The notes under the pieces are model-generated. The model ran no database searches. It had not been told where the DNA came from and saw only the letters and a program-made list of their open reading frames with translations. A stretch of 64,000 nt of DNA. Origin: Pseudobdellovibrionaceae bacterium. Its GTDB lineage: Bacteria; Bdellovibrionota; Bdellovibrionia; Bdellovibrionales; UBA1609. The stretch lies in contig CP060220.1 in NCBI GenBank assembly GCA_023898385.1, forward strand, positions 2,914,001-2,978,000, in the 5' to 3' direction. Shown piece after piece: positions 1 through 8,300 of this stretch; position 1 is the stretch's first letter; every line of letters begins with the position of its first letter. Both the position numbers and the translations under genes were made by a program.

Positions 1-2
1 GT

Positions 3-299
3 TACCGGGTAACCACAGCGGCGGATGGAACCCAGTTGAGCCAAGTGTTGGACGTGGCACCGATAGATTTGATTGTACTTGATGTGGGTTTGCCATGGAT
101 CAATGGATTTGAACTAGCAAAACTCATGAAAGAACACGATCAACTGAAGCACTTGCCCCTCGTTTTCGTTTCTGGGCGAAGTTCAGAGGAAGATGTGAAA
201 AAAGGTTTCGAGTTAGGTGCTGATGACTATATTAAAAAACCTTTCGATATTGAAAAGATCAAAAAGTCGATCAGCACCTTGTTGAAGTTACACTCGTAG
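3..299 (+). CDS. Response regulator receiver domain, 3' part (cut by window edge)
   Basis: This is the C-terminal part of a CheY-like receiver domain. The reading frame stays open to the left edge, so the gene begins outside the window; the TTG at 36 is only an internal codon. The presumed phosphoacceptor Asp is in LIVLDVGLP, the conserved Ser/Thr position is in VFVSG, and the switch Lys is in the final YIKKPFD, as in the family. The protein stops right after the receiver fold (LLKLHS), so it ends without an output domain at this end. It could be a stand-alone receiver or the C-terminal receiver of a hybrid protein. The family role is phospho-relay from a histidine kinase; the partner is not visible. 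Confidence 0.85.
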   Translation, partial: YRVTTAADGTQLSQVLDVAPIDLIVLDVGLPWINGFELAKLMKEHDQLKHLPLVFVSGRSSEEDVKKGFELGADDYIKKPFDIEKIKKSISTLLKLHS

Positions 300-312
300 T
301 TGAGGGCCTTGG

Positions 313-855
313 TTATTGGCCGGTAAACTCTGAAAGTTCAAGATCTAGGGCAAAGGTACGTTGTTCGTCTGATTCCACTTGATGAATCTTGATGAGCGCA
401 AAAGGAGCCAGTCCGATCCAATAAAAACCAGAAATTTGGCTTTGAGAAGAAAAACCCGCGGGTTTAACACCGAACTGAGCCATGCCATTTTCCTCGATGG
501 GAAATTTGCATGTGTCATAAGTGCCAGCAGGAACTTTGATTGATTCTTTAACGCCACCTTGTTGTTCGCAAACGGCGAGAATCATCTGAACTAAGCTGTT
601 GTCTGGCAAATCTTTACGTTTTTTCCATTCAGACTCGTCGCTGGCTAGGGTGTCTTCAATGAAAAACTGCGAAGTCAGAAGCATTTCTTCCCCATCCCCT
701 TTTTGTTCGACCAATTGCTGCTGGAGTTTCGCAGGAAAGGGTTCGCCATTAACAGCAATGGTGCCGGTTAAAATGGCCTGATCACCCATTTCTGGAAAAC
801 CATAGCTTTGAGCAGAAAAAACAATTGAAAAAATAAATAACGCTAGTGACTTCAT
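313..855 (-). CDS. Exported protein of unknown function
   Basis: A protein of about 180 residues that I do not recognise. The start is set at 855 because a strong ribosome site (AAAGGGGGA) lies just before this ATG; the frame extends further upstream but has no such site there. The N-terminus MKSLALFIFSIVFSAQSYG is a typical Sec signal peptide, predicting a periplasmic or secreted product. Two cysteines in the middle (in AVCEQQ and YDTCKF) could form a disulfide. It is a single gene between a response regulator and the transporter operon. No function is assigned. Confidence 0.65.
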   Translation of the reverse strand: MKSLALFIFSIVFSAQSYGFPEMGDQAILTGTIAVNGEPFPAKLQQQLVEQKGDGEEMLLTSQFFIEDTLASDESEWKKRKDLPDNSLVQMILAVCEQQGGVKESIKVPAGTYDTCKFPIEENGMAQFGVKPAGFSSQSQISGFYWIGLAPFALIKIHQVESDEQRTFALDLELSEFTGQ

Positions 856-969
856 ATTTCCCCCTTTAATGGATTTTTTAGGTCCATCTGATTTAATGAA
901 CACAAACGTTAGCCAAGCCCAAAGGGGAAGGCAACATGATCCTTAATAGGAATTTAAAATATCTGAAGC

Positions 970-2682
970 CTAAAGAAGCTCTTTGGGAATTCCTCTGGGA
1001 ATGGCGCTTAGCAGCTTTTTTGTGTAGGCATCTTTGGGATTTTTATAGATCTCAAGAGCATCGGCCATCTCCACAATTTTTCCCTTATTCATTACAGCCA
1101 GCTCGTCAGCGATGAATTTCACTACGGCTAAGTCATGGGAAATAAATATATAGGTGAGATCGAGCTCTTCTTGAAGATCTAACAACAAATTCAAAATCTG
1201 CGCCTGAATGGACACATCAAGAGCCGACACCGATTCATCACAAACGATGAACTCAGGTTCCACAGCAAGGGCTCTTGCAATGCACACCCGCTGCCGTTGA
1301 CCACCAGAAAACTCATGGGGGTACCTGTTCAGCATGGATCGATCGAGGCCCACTTTCACTAATAGAGAAGCCGCCATTTCAAGACGTTCTTCTTTTGACG
1401 ACCCTAGGTTATGGATCACCATTGGCTCCATGATCGTTGAGCCGATAGTCATTCGTGGGTTCAGCGAGGCATAGGGGTCTTGAAAGATAATCTGCATTTT
1501 TCGCCGAACATGCCGAAGCTCTTCGCGATCCATGGCCGTTACACTTTTGCCATTGTAGATAACTTCGCCAGCAGCCGGTTCGATAAGTCTCAAAACAGAG
1601 CGACCCAAAGTGGTTTTTCCACATCCAGATTCACCCACGAGTCCCAGCGTTCGACCCTTTCGAACCGAGAGGGTCACGTCGTCAACGGCGTTCAGCCAGT
1701 TTGTGACATTGCCAAAAAAACCTTTCTTTGAGGGAAACCGTGTCACCAATGACTTAACTTCTAAAAGGACGGGATTCTTGTCTTCAGAGACGGGCCGGTT
1801 GGTTTTTTCTTTAATTTCCACTTGAAAGGATTTTTCTTTACCGTCTGAGGTCATGAAATCACTGACTGTCGGCAAACGAAGCGGATTATTTTCTAGTGAA
1901 GGACGGCATGCCAATAGGCCCTTGGTGTAGGGGTGTTGGGGCGATTCAAAAATCTGCCGAGCAGGTCCCTTTTCCACGATATCCCCTCGGTACATGACTA
2001 CAACTTCATCGGCAATATCGGCAATCACACCCAGGTCATGAGTAATAAACAGTACGCTCATGCCATATTCTTTTTGAAGATCAGCCAGCAATTCGAGAAT
2101 TTGTTTTTGAATGGTCACATCAAGTGCCGTGGTGGGCTCATCGGCAATCAACAAATCAGGCTCACAGGCTATGGCCATAGCAATCATCACCCGCTGGCGT
2201 TGGCCGCCACTCATCTCGTGGGGATAAGACTTAATTCTATTTTCAGGGTCGGGAATACCCACTTGTTCCAGAAGTTTTACGGCCTTGTTGAGGGCCTCGG
2301 CTTTGTTGAGGTTTTGATGCAACATGAGCGTTTCACAAATTTGATCACCAACGGTGAACACCGGGTTTAGGCTGGTCATCGGCTCTTGAAAGATCATTGA
2401 GATGTTGTTACCTCGAATCTTTCGCATCTGATCTTCTGTTTTTTTCACAAGATCTTGACCATTAAACAGCATTTGGCCGCTGGTTATACGTCCGGGGGGA
2501 TTGGGAATGAGCTTCATTACCGCAAGAGAGGTCACACTCTTGCCAGAGCCGGATTCACCCACAAGACCAACGGTCTTCCCTTTAGGTATATCAAAGCTAA
2601 TGCCTTTTACGGCATTGACTATGCCATCATCCGTTTTAAATTCAACCGAGAGATCTTTTATCTGTAGCAAAATGTCGCTCAT
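970..2682 (-). CDS. Peptide ABC transporter, fused double ATP-binding protein (YejF/DppD-DppF type)
   Basis: ATPase of a family-5 (dipeptide/oligopeptide/nickel class) importer, with two nucleotide-binding domains in one chain of 570 residues. Domain 1 has Walker A GESGSGKS, signature MSGGQRQRV and Walker [13 protein letters not shown]. Domain 2 has Walker [10 protein letters not shown], signature FSGGQRQRV and Walker [13 protein letters not shown]. Both carry the C-terminal YTKGLL/YTKKLL region typical of Opp/Dpp ATPases. The start at 2682 is preferred because AAGGAG lies 9 nt before it; the ATG three codons earlier abuts that site. This is the last gene of the operon 6393 to 970, whose order (binding protein, permease, permease, fused ATPase) matches yejABEF. 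The substrate is inferred to be peptides. Confidence 0.93.
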   Translation of the reverse strand: MSDILLQIKDLSVEFKTDDGIVNAVKGISFDIPKGKTVGLVGESGSGKSVTSLAVMKLIPNPPGRITSGQMLFNGQDLVKKTEDQMRKIRGNNISMIFQEPMTSLNPVFTVGDQICETLMLHQNLNKAEALNKAVKLLEQVGIPDPENRIKSYPHEMSGGQRQRVMIAMAIACEPDLLIADEPTTALDVTIQKQILELLADLQKEYGMSVLFITHDLGVIADIADEVVVMYRGDIVEKGPARQIFESPQHPYTKGLLACRPSLENNPLRLPTVSDFMTSDGKEKSFQVEIKEKTNRPVSEDKNPVLLEVKSLVTRFPSKKGFFGNVTNWLNAVDDVTLSVRKGRTLGLVGESGCGKTTLGRSVLRLIEPAAGEVIYNGKSVTAMDREELRHVRRKMQIIFQDPYASLNPRMTIGSTIMEPMVIHNLGSSKEERLEMAASLLVKVGLDRSMLNRYPHEFSGGQRQRVCIARALAVEPEFIVCDESVSALDVSIQAQILNLLLDLQEELDLTYIFISHDLAVVKFIADELAVMNKGKIVEMADALEIYKNPKDAYTKKLLSAIPRGIPKELL

Positions 2683-2722
2683 TACGGACATCTCCTTACC
2701 ATCACACCAGCAACCGGGGCTT

Positions 2723-3628
2723 TTATTTCTTTAGTTTGGGATCAAGGGCATCCCGCAAAGCATCGTTAAATAAGTTAATAGCTAGCAACAAGAAAAACAT
2801 AAATATTGTTGCTGCCGCCAAATTCCACCAAACACCTCGAGCCAATTCTTGTCGGGCATCGTTGATCATCATACCCCAAGATGGCACTCCAGGCTCAACT
2901 CCAAGCCCTAAAAAGCTGAGGATCACTTCGCTTTTTACGGCACCCACAAAGCCTAAAGAAAAATTAATCAACATAAGGTGAGAAATATTAGGCAAGATAT
3001 GACGAAACATGCGGCGGGCGTGGCTAGCGCCCATGGCCATGGCACTTTGCACGTATTCTCGCCCGCGGTGCTTCATAAATTCACCACGAACCAGTCGACA
3101 TAAACCCACCCAACTGGTCAGCCCAATGGCTAAACAAATCGTCTGCAGGCTGGGGCCAAGCACAAATGAAAATGTGGCCACAAGGAGAATGTAGGGGATA
3201 GTATCAACTGTAGAATAAAACCAAACCACCAGTTCATCGGCCACGCCACCAAAGTAGCCCGCAATGGCTCCCAGAGTGGTACCGATAAGAAGTGCAATGC
3301 CTGTTCCCACCACGCCCACAGTGAGGGATGTTACCGTTCCGTGAGCGGCTCGCGCTAAAACATCGCGGCCAAAAATGTCTGTGCCAAACCAATGCTGAAG
3401 GCTTGGCGAAGCATAAGTGTTGGCTTCATTAATAATGTCATAGCTAGGAAAGGCCACTCCAAGAGCGCTAAAAATGGCAAGAAGCGCATAGGTTAATATA
3501 ATGAAAAAACTAATCACAGCTACGCGGTCTTTTTTCATTCGCCTATAAGCATCCCACCAAAGTGAATTCTGCCGAGGTTTTGCAAGCCGCTTGAGATCTG
3601 TTTTATTTGTCATTACTGCTGTACTCAT
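2723..3628 (-). CDS. Peptide ABC transporter permease, DppC/YejE type
   Basis: Inner-membrane permease of about 301 residues. It has an N-terminal cytoplasmic stretch ([14 protein letters not shown]) leading into a first membrane helix, then the DppC-family block with a periplasmic loop containing [19 protein letters not shown]. The EAA-type coupling region is near [18 protein letters not shown]. About six membrane segments are visible. The start is uncertain between 3631 (TTG), 3628 (ATG) and 3613 (ATG); 3628 follows a GGTGGTGAT stretch. It is followed 40 nt later by the ATPase gene and preceded 15 nt earlier by the DppB-type permease, so it belongs to the same transcript. Confidence 0.92.
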   Translation of the reverse strand: MSTAVMTNKTDLKRLAKPRQNSLWWDAYRRMKKDRVAVISFFIILTYALLAIFSALGVAFPSYDIINEANTYASPSLQHWFGTDIFGRDVLARAAHGTVTSLTVGVVGTGIALLIGTTLGAIAGYFGGVADELVVWFYSTVDTIPYILLVATFSFVLGPSLQTICLAIGLTSWVGLCRLVRGEFMKHRGREYVQSAMAMGASHARRMFRHILPNISHLMLINFSLGFVGAVKSEVILSFLGLGVEPGVPSWGMMINDARQELARGVWWNLAAATIFMFFLLLAINLFNDALRDALDPKLKK

Positions 3629-3643
3629 CAATCACCACCGGGC

Positions 3644-4591
3644 CTAGCTCAGTTTCACTTTTGGATCGACCAAGGCATACAAAATGTCTGTTAACAGTTG
3701 GGCGAACATATAAAGTACGGCACTCATAAATACCATGGCTTTAATTACCGGAAAATCCGCATTGCCCAGAGCCGAGTAAAGGAGGCCTCCTAAGCCTGGA
3801 ATTCCGAAGAACGCCTCAAGTAAAAGGGTTCCCAAAATCAAAAATGGCAGTTGCACCACAGTGATGGTGATGATGGGAATCAGCGCGTTTCTAAGGACGT
3901 GTTTAAGCATAATGGCCTTTGGACCAAGTCCTTTAGATCTGGCCGTTCGCACGTAGTCTTGAAAAATCTCATCCATAAAGATGGTCCGGTAAAACAGGAT
4001 ATTCGATCCTAAAGACAACACCACATAAATGAGGATGGGGAGGATTAAGTATTCCCAGCGCCCCACCCAGTCGGGATCCCATCCCGTAATCGGAAACCAA
4101 CCCAATTGGTATCCAAGGAAATACTGAAGAAACAAAATATAAACCAAAGAAGAAATACTCATGGCCGCCAGGCAAACGACCATCACTGATTTATCTACGA
4201 TCTCACCAAATCGAGGCCCTCGCAAAAACACCAATAACAGAGCAATTGAAATGGTCACTACTAAGGTGATCATAAAGGCTGGAAAAGTCAGCGACAAGCT
4301 TGCGGGGATGCCGTCTAAAATCATGTCGGTAATTTTTTGCCGAGTGGCCCAACTGCGGCCAAAATCAAGGGATGCAATTTGTTTAACATAAAACACATAT
4401 TGCATGTGCAGCGGTCGATCGAGGCCGAGCTCTCGTCTGATTTCAGCAATTTGTTCTTCAGAGGCGTGCTTACCTGCATGCATTGTTGCCGGATCACCTC
4501 CGGCAACGTTAAAGAGCAAAAAAGTAACGAGTGTGATCCCAAACAGGATCAGCGGCATGTAGAGAACGCGTCGTACAACATATTTTAACAT
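3644..4591 (-). CDS. Peptide ABC transporter permease, DppB/YejB type
   Basis: Inner-membrane permease of 315 residues. It begins with the family-typical MLKYVVRRVLYMPLILFGI and contains LGLDRPLHMQYVFYVKQ. Near the C-terminus it has the conserved coupling segment EAFFGIPGLGGLLYSAL. Its ATG shares one base with the TAA stop of the binding-protein gene (TAATG), so translation is probably coupled. With the next permease it would form the heterodimeric channel. Length and motifs are normal for the family. Confidence 0.93.
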   Translation of the reverse strand: MLKYVVRRVLYMPLILFGITLVTFLLFNVAGGDPATMHAGKHASEEQIAEIRRELGLDRPLHMQYVFYVKQIASLDFGRSWATRQKITDMILDGIPASLSLTFPAFMITLVVTISIALLLVFLRGPRFGEIVDKSVMVVCLAAMSISSLVYILFLQYFLGYQLGWFPITGWDPDWVGRWEYLILPILIYVVLSLGSNILFYRTIFMDEIFQDYVRTARSKGLGPKAIMLKHVLRNALIPIITITVVQLPFLILGTLLLEAFFGIPGLGGLLYSALGNADFPVIKAMVFMSAVLYMFAQLLTDILYALVDPKVKLS

Positions 4592-6393
4592 TAGAGTTTA
4601 GCCTTCATTTTGGCTTTTTCACTGCCTTCAACTCGAAAATATTTATATCCATCAGAAATGATGGGATGAGGCTTGTAGTTTTTAACCCACTGATGTCGAA
4701 GTGAATAGCCCATGCGATGCATACCCATGACCCATGGAGCTTCGCTCACAACGATATCTCGCATTTGATGATATAAATCTGTTCGCTCAGGTCCAGGCGG
4801 CAGTAGGGCCGCTTTTTCGTAAAGCTTATTAAACTTAGAATCATCAAAGTTTGAACCATTGGGCCCAGGACTGGTGTTTGGACCATAGAGTAACTGCAAA
4901 AAGTTCTCGGCATCTGGGTAGTCGGCCAACCAAGCTACGCCCCAAATCTGCGCTTTCTTTTTATGAATCTTGTCTTGGAATTGAGGCCATGAACTTGTGG
5001 CTATGGAAACCTTAACGCCAATTTGAGCCATGTTTTGTTTAAAGAACTCTGCCATTTGTCGGCTAGTGGTAGATGAGACAGTGGAAAATTCCAGTTCTGG
5101 AAGACCCTTTCCACCAGGAAAACCAGCTTCTGCTAAGAGTTGTTTGGCCTTTTCAACATTGAACTCTTTGTACGGGTTTTTGTACTTGGCATCGTAGGCG
5201 TCCACACCTGGAGGAATGGGGCTTTGTGCTGAAATGGCGCGGCCATTGAAAAACTTTTTAATCACTGAATCCACGTCGGTAGCCATAGAGATGGCTTTGC
5301 GTAGTTTTTCGTTTTTTCCCAAGATGGGATCTAGCATGTTGAAAGCTGTGTAGGTGACATCTGGTTCCATGACTACAAACAGCTCAATACCCTTAGCCGC
5401 AAATTCTTTGGATAGCTTGTCGTCTTGAATGGCGGTTTCAAAATTGTCTTTTGGGATACTAGAAAAATCTAATTCACCCTTCATGAACTTTAGCCATCGG
5501 GGCTGTTCTTGCACAATTTCGTGCATCACAACTCGATCTACAAACGGGATTTTCTTGCCAGCGTCGGCCAAGAAACCATTGGTTGTATCCGATGCTTCAC
5601 CGTCAGTGGGGTAGGTTTCATTGCGCCAGTTGGGATTTCTAACCAGTTCGATTCGGCTGTTTCGAATCCAACTGTCAAACTTAAACGGGCCAGTACCCAC
5701 AGGATGATTGATGATTTCTTTGCCATATTTTTCGACGGCTTCTTTGGGAACGGGAGAAGTGTAAGGCATGGCCAAGACGTAGTAGAGCTGATAATAGGGT
5801 TGAGTCAGCTTAATGACAATTGTGTATTTATCAGGCGCTTGAAGTCCAGAAACGGGTGTCGAATAATCAGCCTCACCTTTGCCGACTTTAGTTCTCCACT
5901 CATTGAGGCCTTCAATTCGTTTATCAAAAACCCAAAAACCAAGGGCGTTGTTTTTAGGGTCAGCCAGACGTTTCCATGAGTAAACAAAGTCTTCAGCTGT
6001 GAGCTCTCGGCCTTTTCCATTAGGAAAACATTCGTCGTCGTGAAACATCACGCCAGGCTTAATCTTTATCGTGTGAGTGAGGCCGTCTGCGGAAGCCGTT
6101 GGCATTTCAGTGGCCAATAGGGGCTGAAGAGTCAGCGGGCGTTTTAGGTAGTGGTAGTGAAGAAGAGTTTCGTAGATTTGACTGATGACGCCACTGGAAT
6201 AAGTGTCGTTAGCATCAATAGGATCAAGTCCTTTTACATTGGCTGCAATTGCGGAATTGATGACGATTTCTTCATTACCAGAGTCGGTTTTTTTTCGCGT
6301 GCAACTCGATAGAGTGACAGCAAGTAATGAGAATGCGACTAACAATGCACCAACCTTCACTGGTGAAGGGGCTTTCACGAAAAACTTTGTCAT
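4591..6393 (-). CDS. Peptide ABC transporter substrate-binding lipoprotein (family 5)
   Basis: Solute-binding protein of 600 residues, of the DppA/OppA class. The start at 6393 has AAAGGAG seven bases upstream; the longer frame upstream has no ribosome site. The signal peptide ends in a lipobox (VTLSSC, Cys about 31), so it is a lipoprotein. The family-5 pattern is clear: GLDPIDANDTYSSGVISQIYE early on, HPVGTGPFKF in the middle, and AWLADYPDAENFLQLLYGPN late. It is the first gene of the operon with two permeases and a fused ATPase. Oligopeptides are the likely ligand, but specificity cannot be read from sequence. Confidence 0.93.
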   Translation of the reverse strand: MTKFFVKAPSPVKVGALLVAFSLLAVTLSSCTRKKTDSGNEEIVINSAIAANVKGLDPIDANDTYSSGVISQIYETLLHYHYLKRPLTLQPLLATEMPTASADGLTHTIKIKPGVMFHDDECFPNGKGRELTAEDFVYSWKRLADPKNNALGFWVFDKRIEGLNEWRTKVGKGEADYSTPVSGLQAPDKYTIVIKLTQPYYQLYYVLAMPYTSPVPKEAVEKYGKEIINHPVGTGPFKFDSWIRNSRIELVRNPNWRNETYPTDGEASDTTNGFLADAGKKIPFVDRVVMHEIVQEQPRWLKFMKGELDFSSIPKDNFETAIQDDKLSKEFAAKGIELFVVMEPDVTYTAFNMLDPILGKNEKLRKAISMATDVDSVIKKFFNGRAISAQSPIPPGVDAYDAKYKNPYKEFNVEKAKQLLAEAGFPGGKGLPELEFSTVSSTTSRQMAEFFKQNMAQIGVKVSIATSSWPQFQDKIHKKKAQIWGVAWLADYPDAENFLQLLYGPNTSPGPNGSNFDDSKFNKLYEKAALLPPGPERTDLYHQMRDIVVSEAPWVMGMHRMGYSLRHQWVKNYKPHPIISDGYKYFRVEGSEKAKMKAKL

Positions 6394-6490
6394 CTTTTGG
6401 CTCCTTTTATAGGCCGAAGAAAAGAATATGTTGTGTAGCGTTAGAGGCAATTAATGTCAAATTAATCGCCGCTTTCAAAGGGGTGAAGCG

Positions 6491-7144
6491 TTATGATAAT
6501 TGCTCAATCTGATGCGCCAATTCACCATAGTGATCAATCATGGCATGGGCGCCGGCGGCCCGCAGGGCTTGATTTTCAGCATATCCGAATCCTACGCTGA
6601 TGCTCCGCACACCCGCCGCTCGCGCGGCTAAAACGTCGGGTAGGCCATCGCCAATCATCAAAGTCTCATCCGGGCTCACTCCTGCCATCTTCATCACCTC
6701 ATTGAGTGGCAGGGGATGGGGCTTTTTCTGCTCAAAAGTGTCGCCTCCTACTATAGCCGTCCATGAAATTTCTCTGAGTGGAGAGGCCATCACTAGGGGG
6801 CGGATAAATCTTTCGTGCTTGTTGCTTACAATAGCGAGCTTCTTTGGCCAGGCGCGCAAAAACTGCAGAGCCCCTTCAAAGACCTGGATGTCATCGAGGT
6901 AAATGTCTTGATAGACCTCCATAAACTCGGCTTCACGCTGTTTGAGGTTTCCCAGGTTTTGAGCCACTTCTGGGTCAAGTCTCGTGACAAGTTGAGCCAA
7001 GCCGTTGCCAATGAGTTGCGTGACCAGGTCGTAGGAGACTTCGGGCATGCTCCACCGCCGCATAAGAATATTTACGGTTTTGTGGATGCCGGGCGCCGTG
7101 TGAAACAAGGTACCATCAAGATCAAACATTAGTAACTGCACCAT
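6491..7144 (-). CDS. HAD-superfamily hydrolase, phosphoglycolate-phosphatase-like
   Basis: HAD phosphatase of 217 residues with the four expected motifs. Motif I is MFDLDGTLFHT with nucleophile and acid/base Asp. Motif II is the Ser in LAIVSNK. The motif III Lys is in FEQKKPHP. Motif IV is MIGDGLPDVLAARAAG. The helical cap between motifs I and II fits the Gph/PGMB subfamily. Gph-like enzymes remove phosphate from 2-phosphoglycolate, but many relatives act on other small phosphates, so the substrate is open. It is divergent from the acetyltransferase gene starting at 7181, with only a short shared promoter space. Confidence 0.88.
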   Translation of the reverse strand: MVQLLMFDLDGTLFHTAPGIHKTVNILMRRWSMPEVSYDLVTQLIGNGLAQLVTRLDPEVAQNLGNLKQREAEFMEVYQDIYLDDIQVFEGALQFLRAWPKKLAIVSNKHERFIRPLVMASPLREISWTAIVGGDTFEQKKPHPLPLNEVMKMAGVSPDETLMIGDGLPDVLAARAAGVRSISVGFGYAENQALRAAGAHAMIDHYGELAHQIEQLS

Positions 7145-7180
7145 ATAGATTCAAGCTACCATGATGTGTATAATGTGCAA

Positions 7181-7621
7181 ATGTTAGTGATACAATTAAT
7201 CGAAGCGAATAAGACCCTTCCTTTACGTCAACGCCTTTTAAGGCCGCACTTGACCCTGCAGCAAAACCAGCTGGTTGAGGATACCGTGCCTTCGACGTTT
7301 CACATTGGAGCCTTTGACGGCAGTGCCTTGGTAGCCATTGCGTCGTTTGTGCAAGAGTGCCATGAAGAAATCCCGGGGCAGAATTGTTATCGGCTTCGGC
7401 AAATGGCCACAGAGCCTGATTATCGGGGGCGAGGAGTGGCCAGACAAGTGATGGAAGCTGGGTTTCGCGAGCTGGAAAATCGTGGAGCTGAAGTTTTGTG
7501 GTGTCATGCGCGTGTGGTGGCATTTAAGTTTTATGAAAAAATGGGTCTTGAATACCACGGTGATTTTTTTGATATCCCCCATATTGGTCCGCATAAACTT
7601 ATGTTTAAACGACTAAAATAG
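7181..7621 (+). CDS. GNAT-family N-acetyltransferase
   Basis: Small acyl-CoA-dependent acetyltransferase of about 146 residues. The pyrophosphate-binding loop is visible as MATEPDYRGRGVARQVMEA (motif A), followed by the motif B region VVAFKFYEKMGLEYHGDFF. The start is uncertain: no good ribosome site is visible, ATG 7181 is the first ATG in frame, and GTG at 7166 or 7175 are alternatives. The stop codon lies inside the ribosome site of the next gene, so the two are probably co-transcribed. The substrate is unknown. Confidence 0.85.
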   Translation: MLVIQLIEANKTLPLRQRLLRPHLTLQQNQLVEDTVPSTFHIGAFDGSALVAIASFVQECHEEIPGQNCYRLRQMATEPDYRGRGVARQVMEAGFRELENRGAEVLWCHARVVAFKFYEKMGLEYHGDFFDIPHIGPHKLMFKRLK

Positions 7622-7630
7622 GAGCTGTAA

Positions 7631-8281
7631 GTGCGCCTTAATATTGGCCCCCGAGACCATTACATCAATAATTTGTTTGCACCAGAAGATGCTTCCCTTA
7701 TGGCCATACGGCAGGCCCTTCGAAATGATGAAAAAGAGGGCATCAATGTGGGTCCCTACGAGGGGCGCTTGTTACAAACTCTCATTGCAGCCAGTGGTGT
7801 TCGTCGAGTGGTTGAGTTGGGTACGCTTTATGGGTACTCCACTTTGTGGATGGCCAGGGCCCTTCCTGAGGGTGGCGAAATTCACAGTATAGAGTTTGAT
7901 GAGGGAAACTTCAAAAAAGCTCAATCGCTGCTAAGAGACACTGAATGTTTCAATAAGATCATTCTCCATCACGGTGATGCACTGTCAGTGTTGCCGACTT
8001 TAGAGTCGTCGCCTTTTGATATGATTTTTATAGATGCCAATAAGGCCGGCTACCTTAAGTACCTTGATTGGGCAGAAGCCCATATCAAACCAGGTGGACT
8101 CATCGTCGGAGACAATACATTTTTGTTTGGTCATGTCATTGGTGAGGGCAATAACTCCAATATGAGTGAGAACACCATCGCCACAATGAAACAATTTAAT
8201 CAGAGGCTAGCAAACCCTGAAAAATACGTATCTGTATTGGTACCCACTCAGGAAGGGCTGACCGTAGCTGTGAAGCTGTGA
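7631..8281 (+). CDS. SAM-dependent O-methyltransferase (class I, caffeoyl-CoA/COMT-like)
   Basis: Methyltransferase of 216 residues. The GTG start at 7631 has TAGGAG nine bases upstream. The SAM-binding motif I is VVELGTLYGYSTLWMA, followed by the acidic ribose-binding residue in IHSIEFDE. The metal-binding region DMIFIDANKAGYLKYLDWAEAHIKPGGLIVGDN is cut here into its key parts: the Asp in FIDANK and the Asn in GDN. This is the O-methyltransferase family 3 pattern (divalent-cation dependent). It lies directly behind the acetyltransferase. The bacterial substrates of this family are mostly unknown. Confidence 0.9.
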   Translation: MRLNIGPRDHYINNLFAPEDASLMAIRQALRNDEKEGINVGPYEGRLLQTLIAASGVRRVVELGTLYGYSTLWMARALPEGGEIHSIEFDEGNFKKAQSLLRDTECFNKIILHHGDALSVLPTLESSPFDMIFIDANKAGYLKYLDWAEAHIKPGGLIVGDNTFLFGHVIGEGNNSNMSENTIATMKQFNQRLANPEKYVSVLVPTQEGLTVAVKL

Positions 8282-8300
8282 TCACGCCCTTATCAGTCCA

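Noticed and set aside
313..557. 70-codon minus-strand frame 345-557 inside the exported protein gene
   Set aside because: It is an out-of-frame shadow of the gene at 313-855, without a ribosome site.
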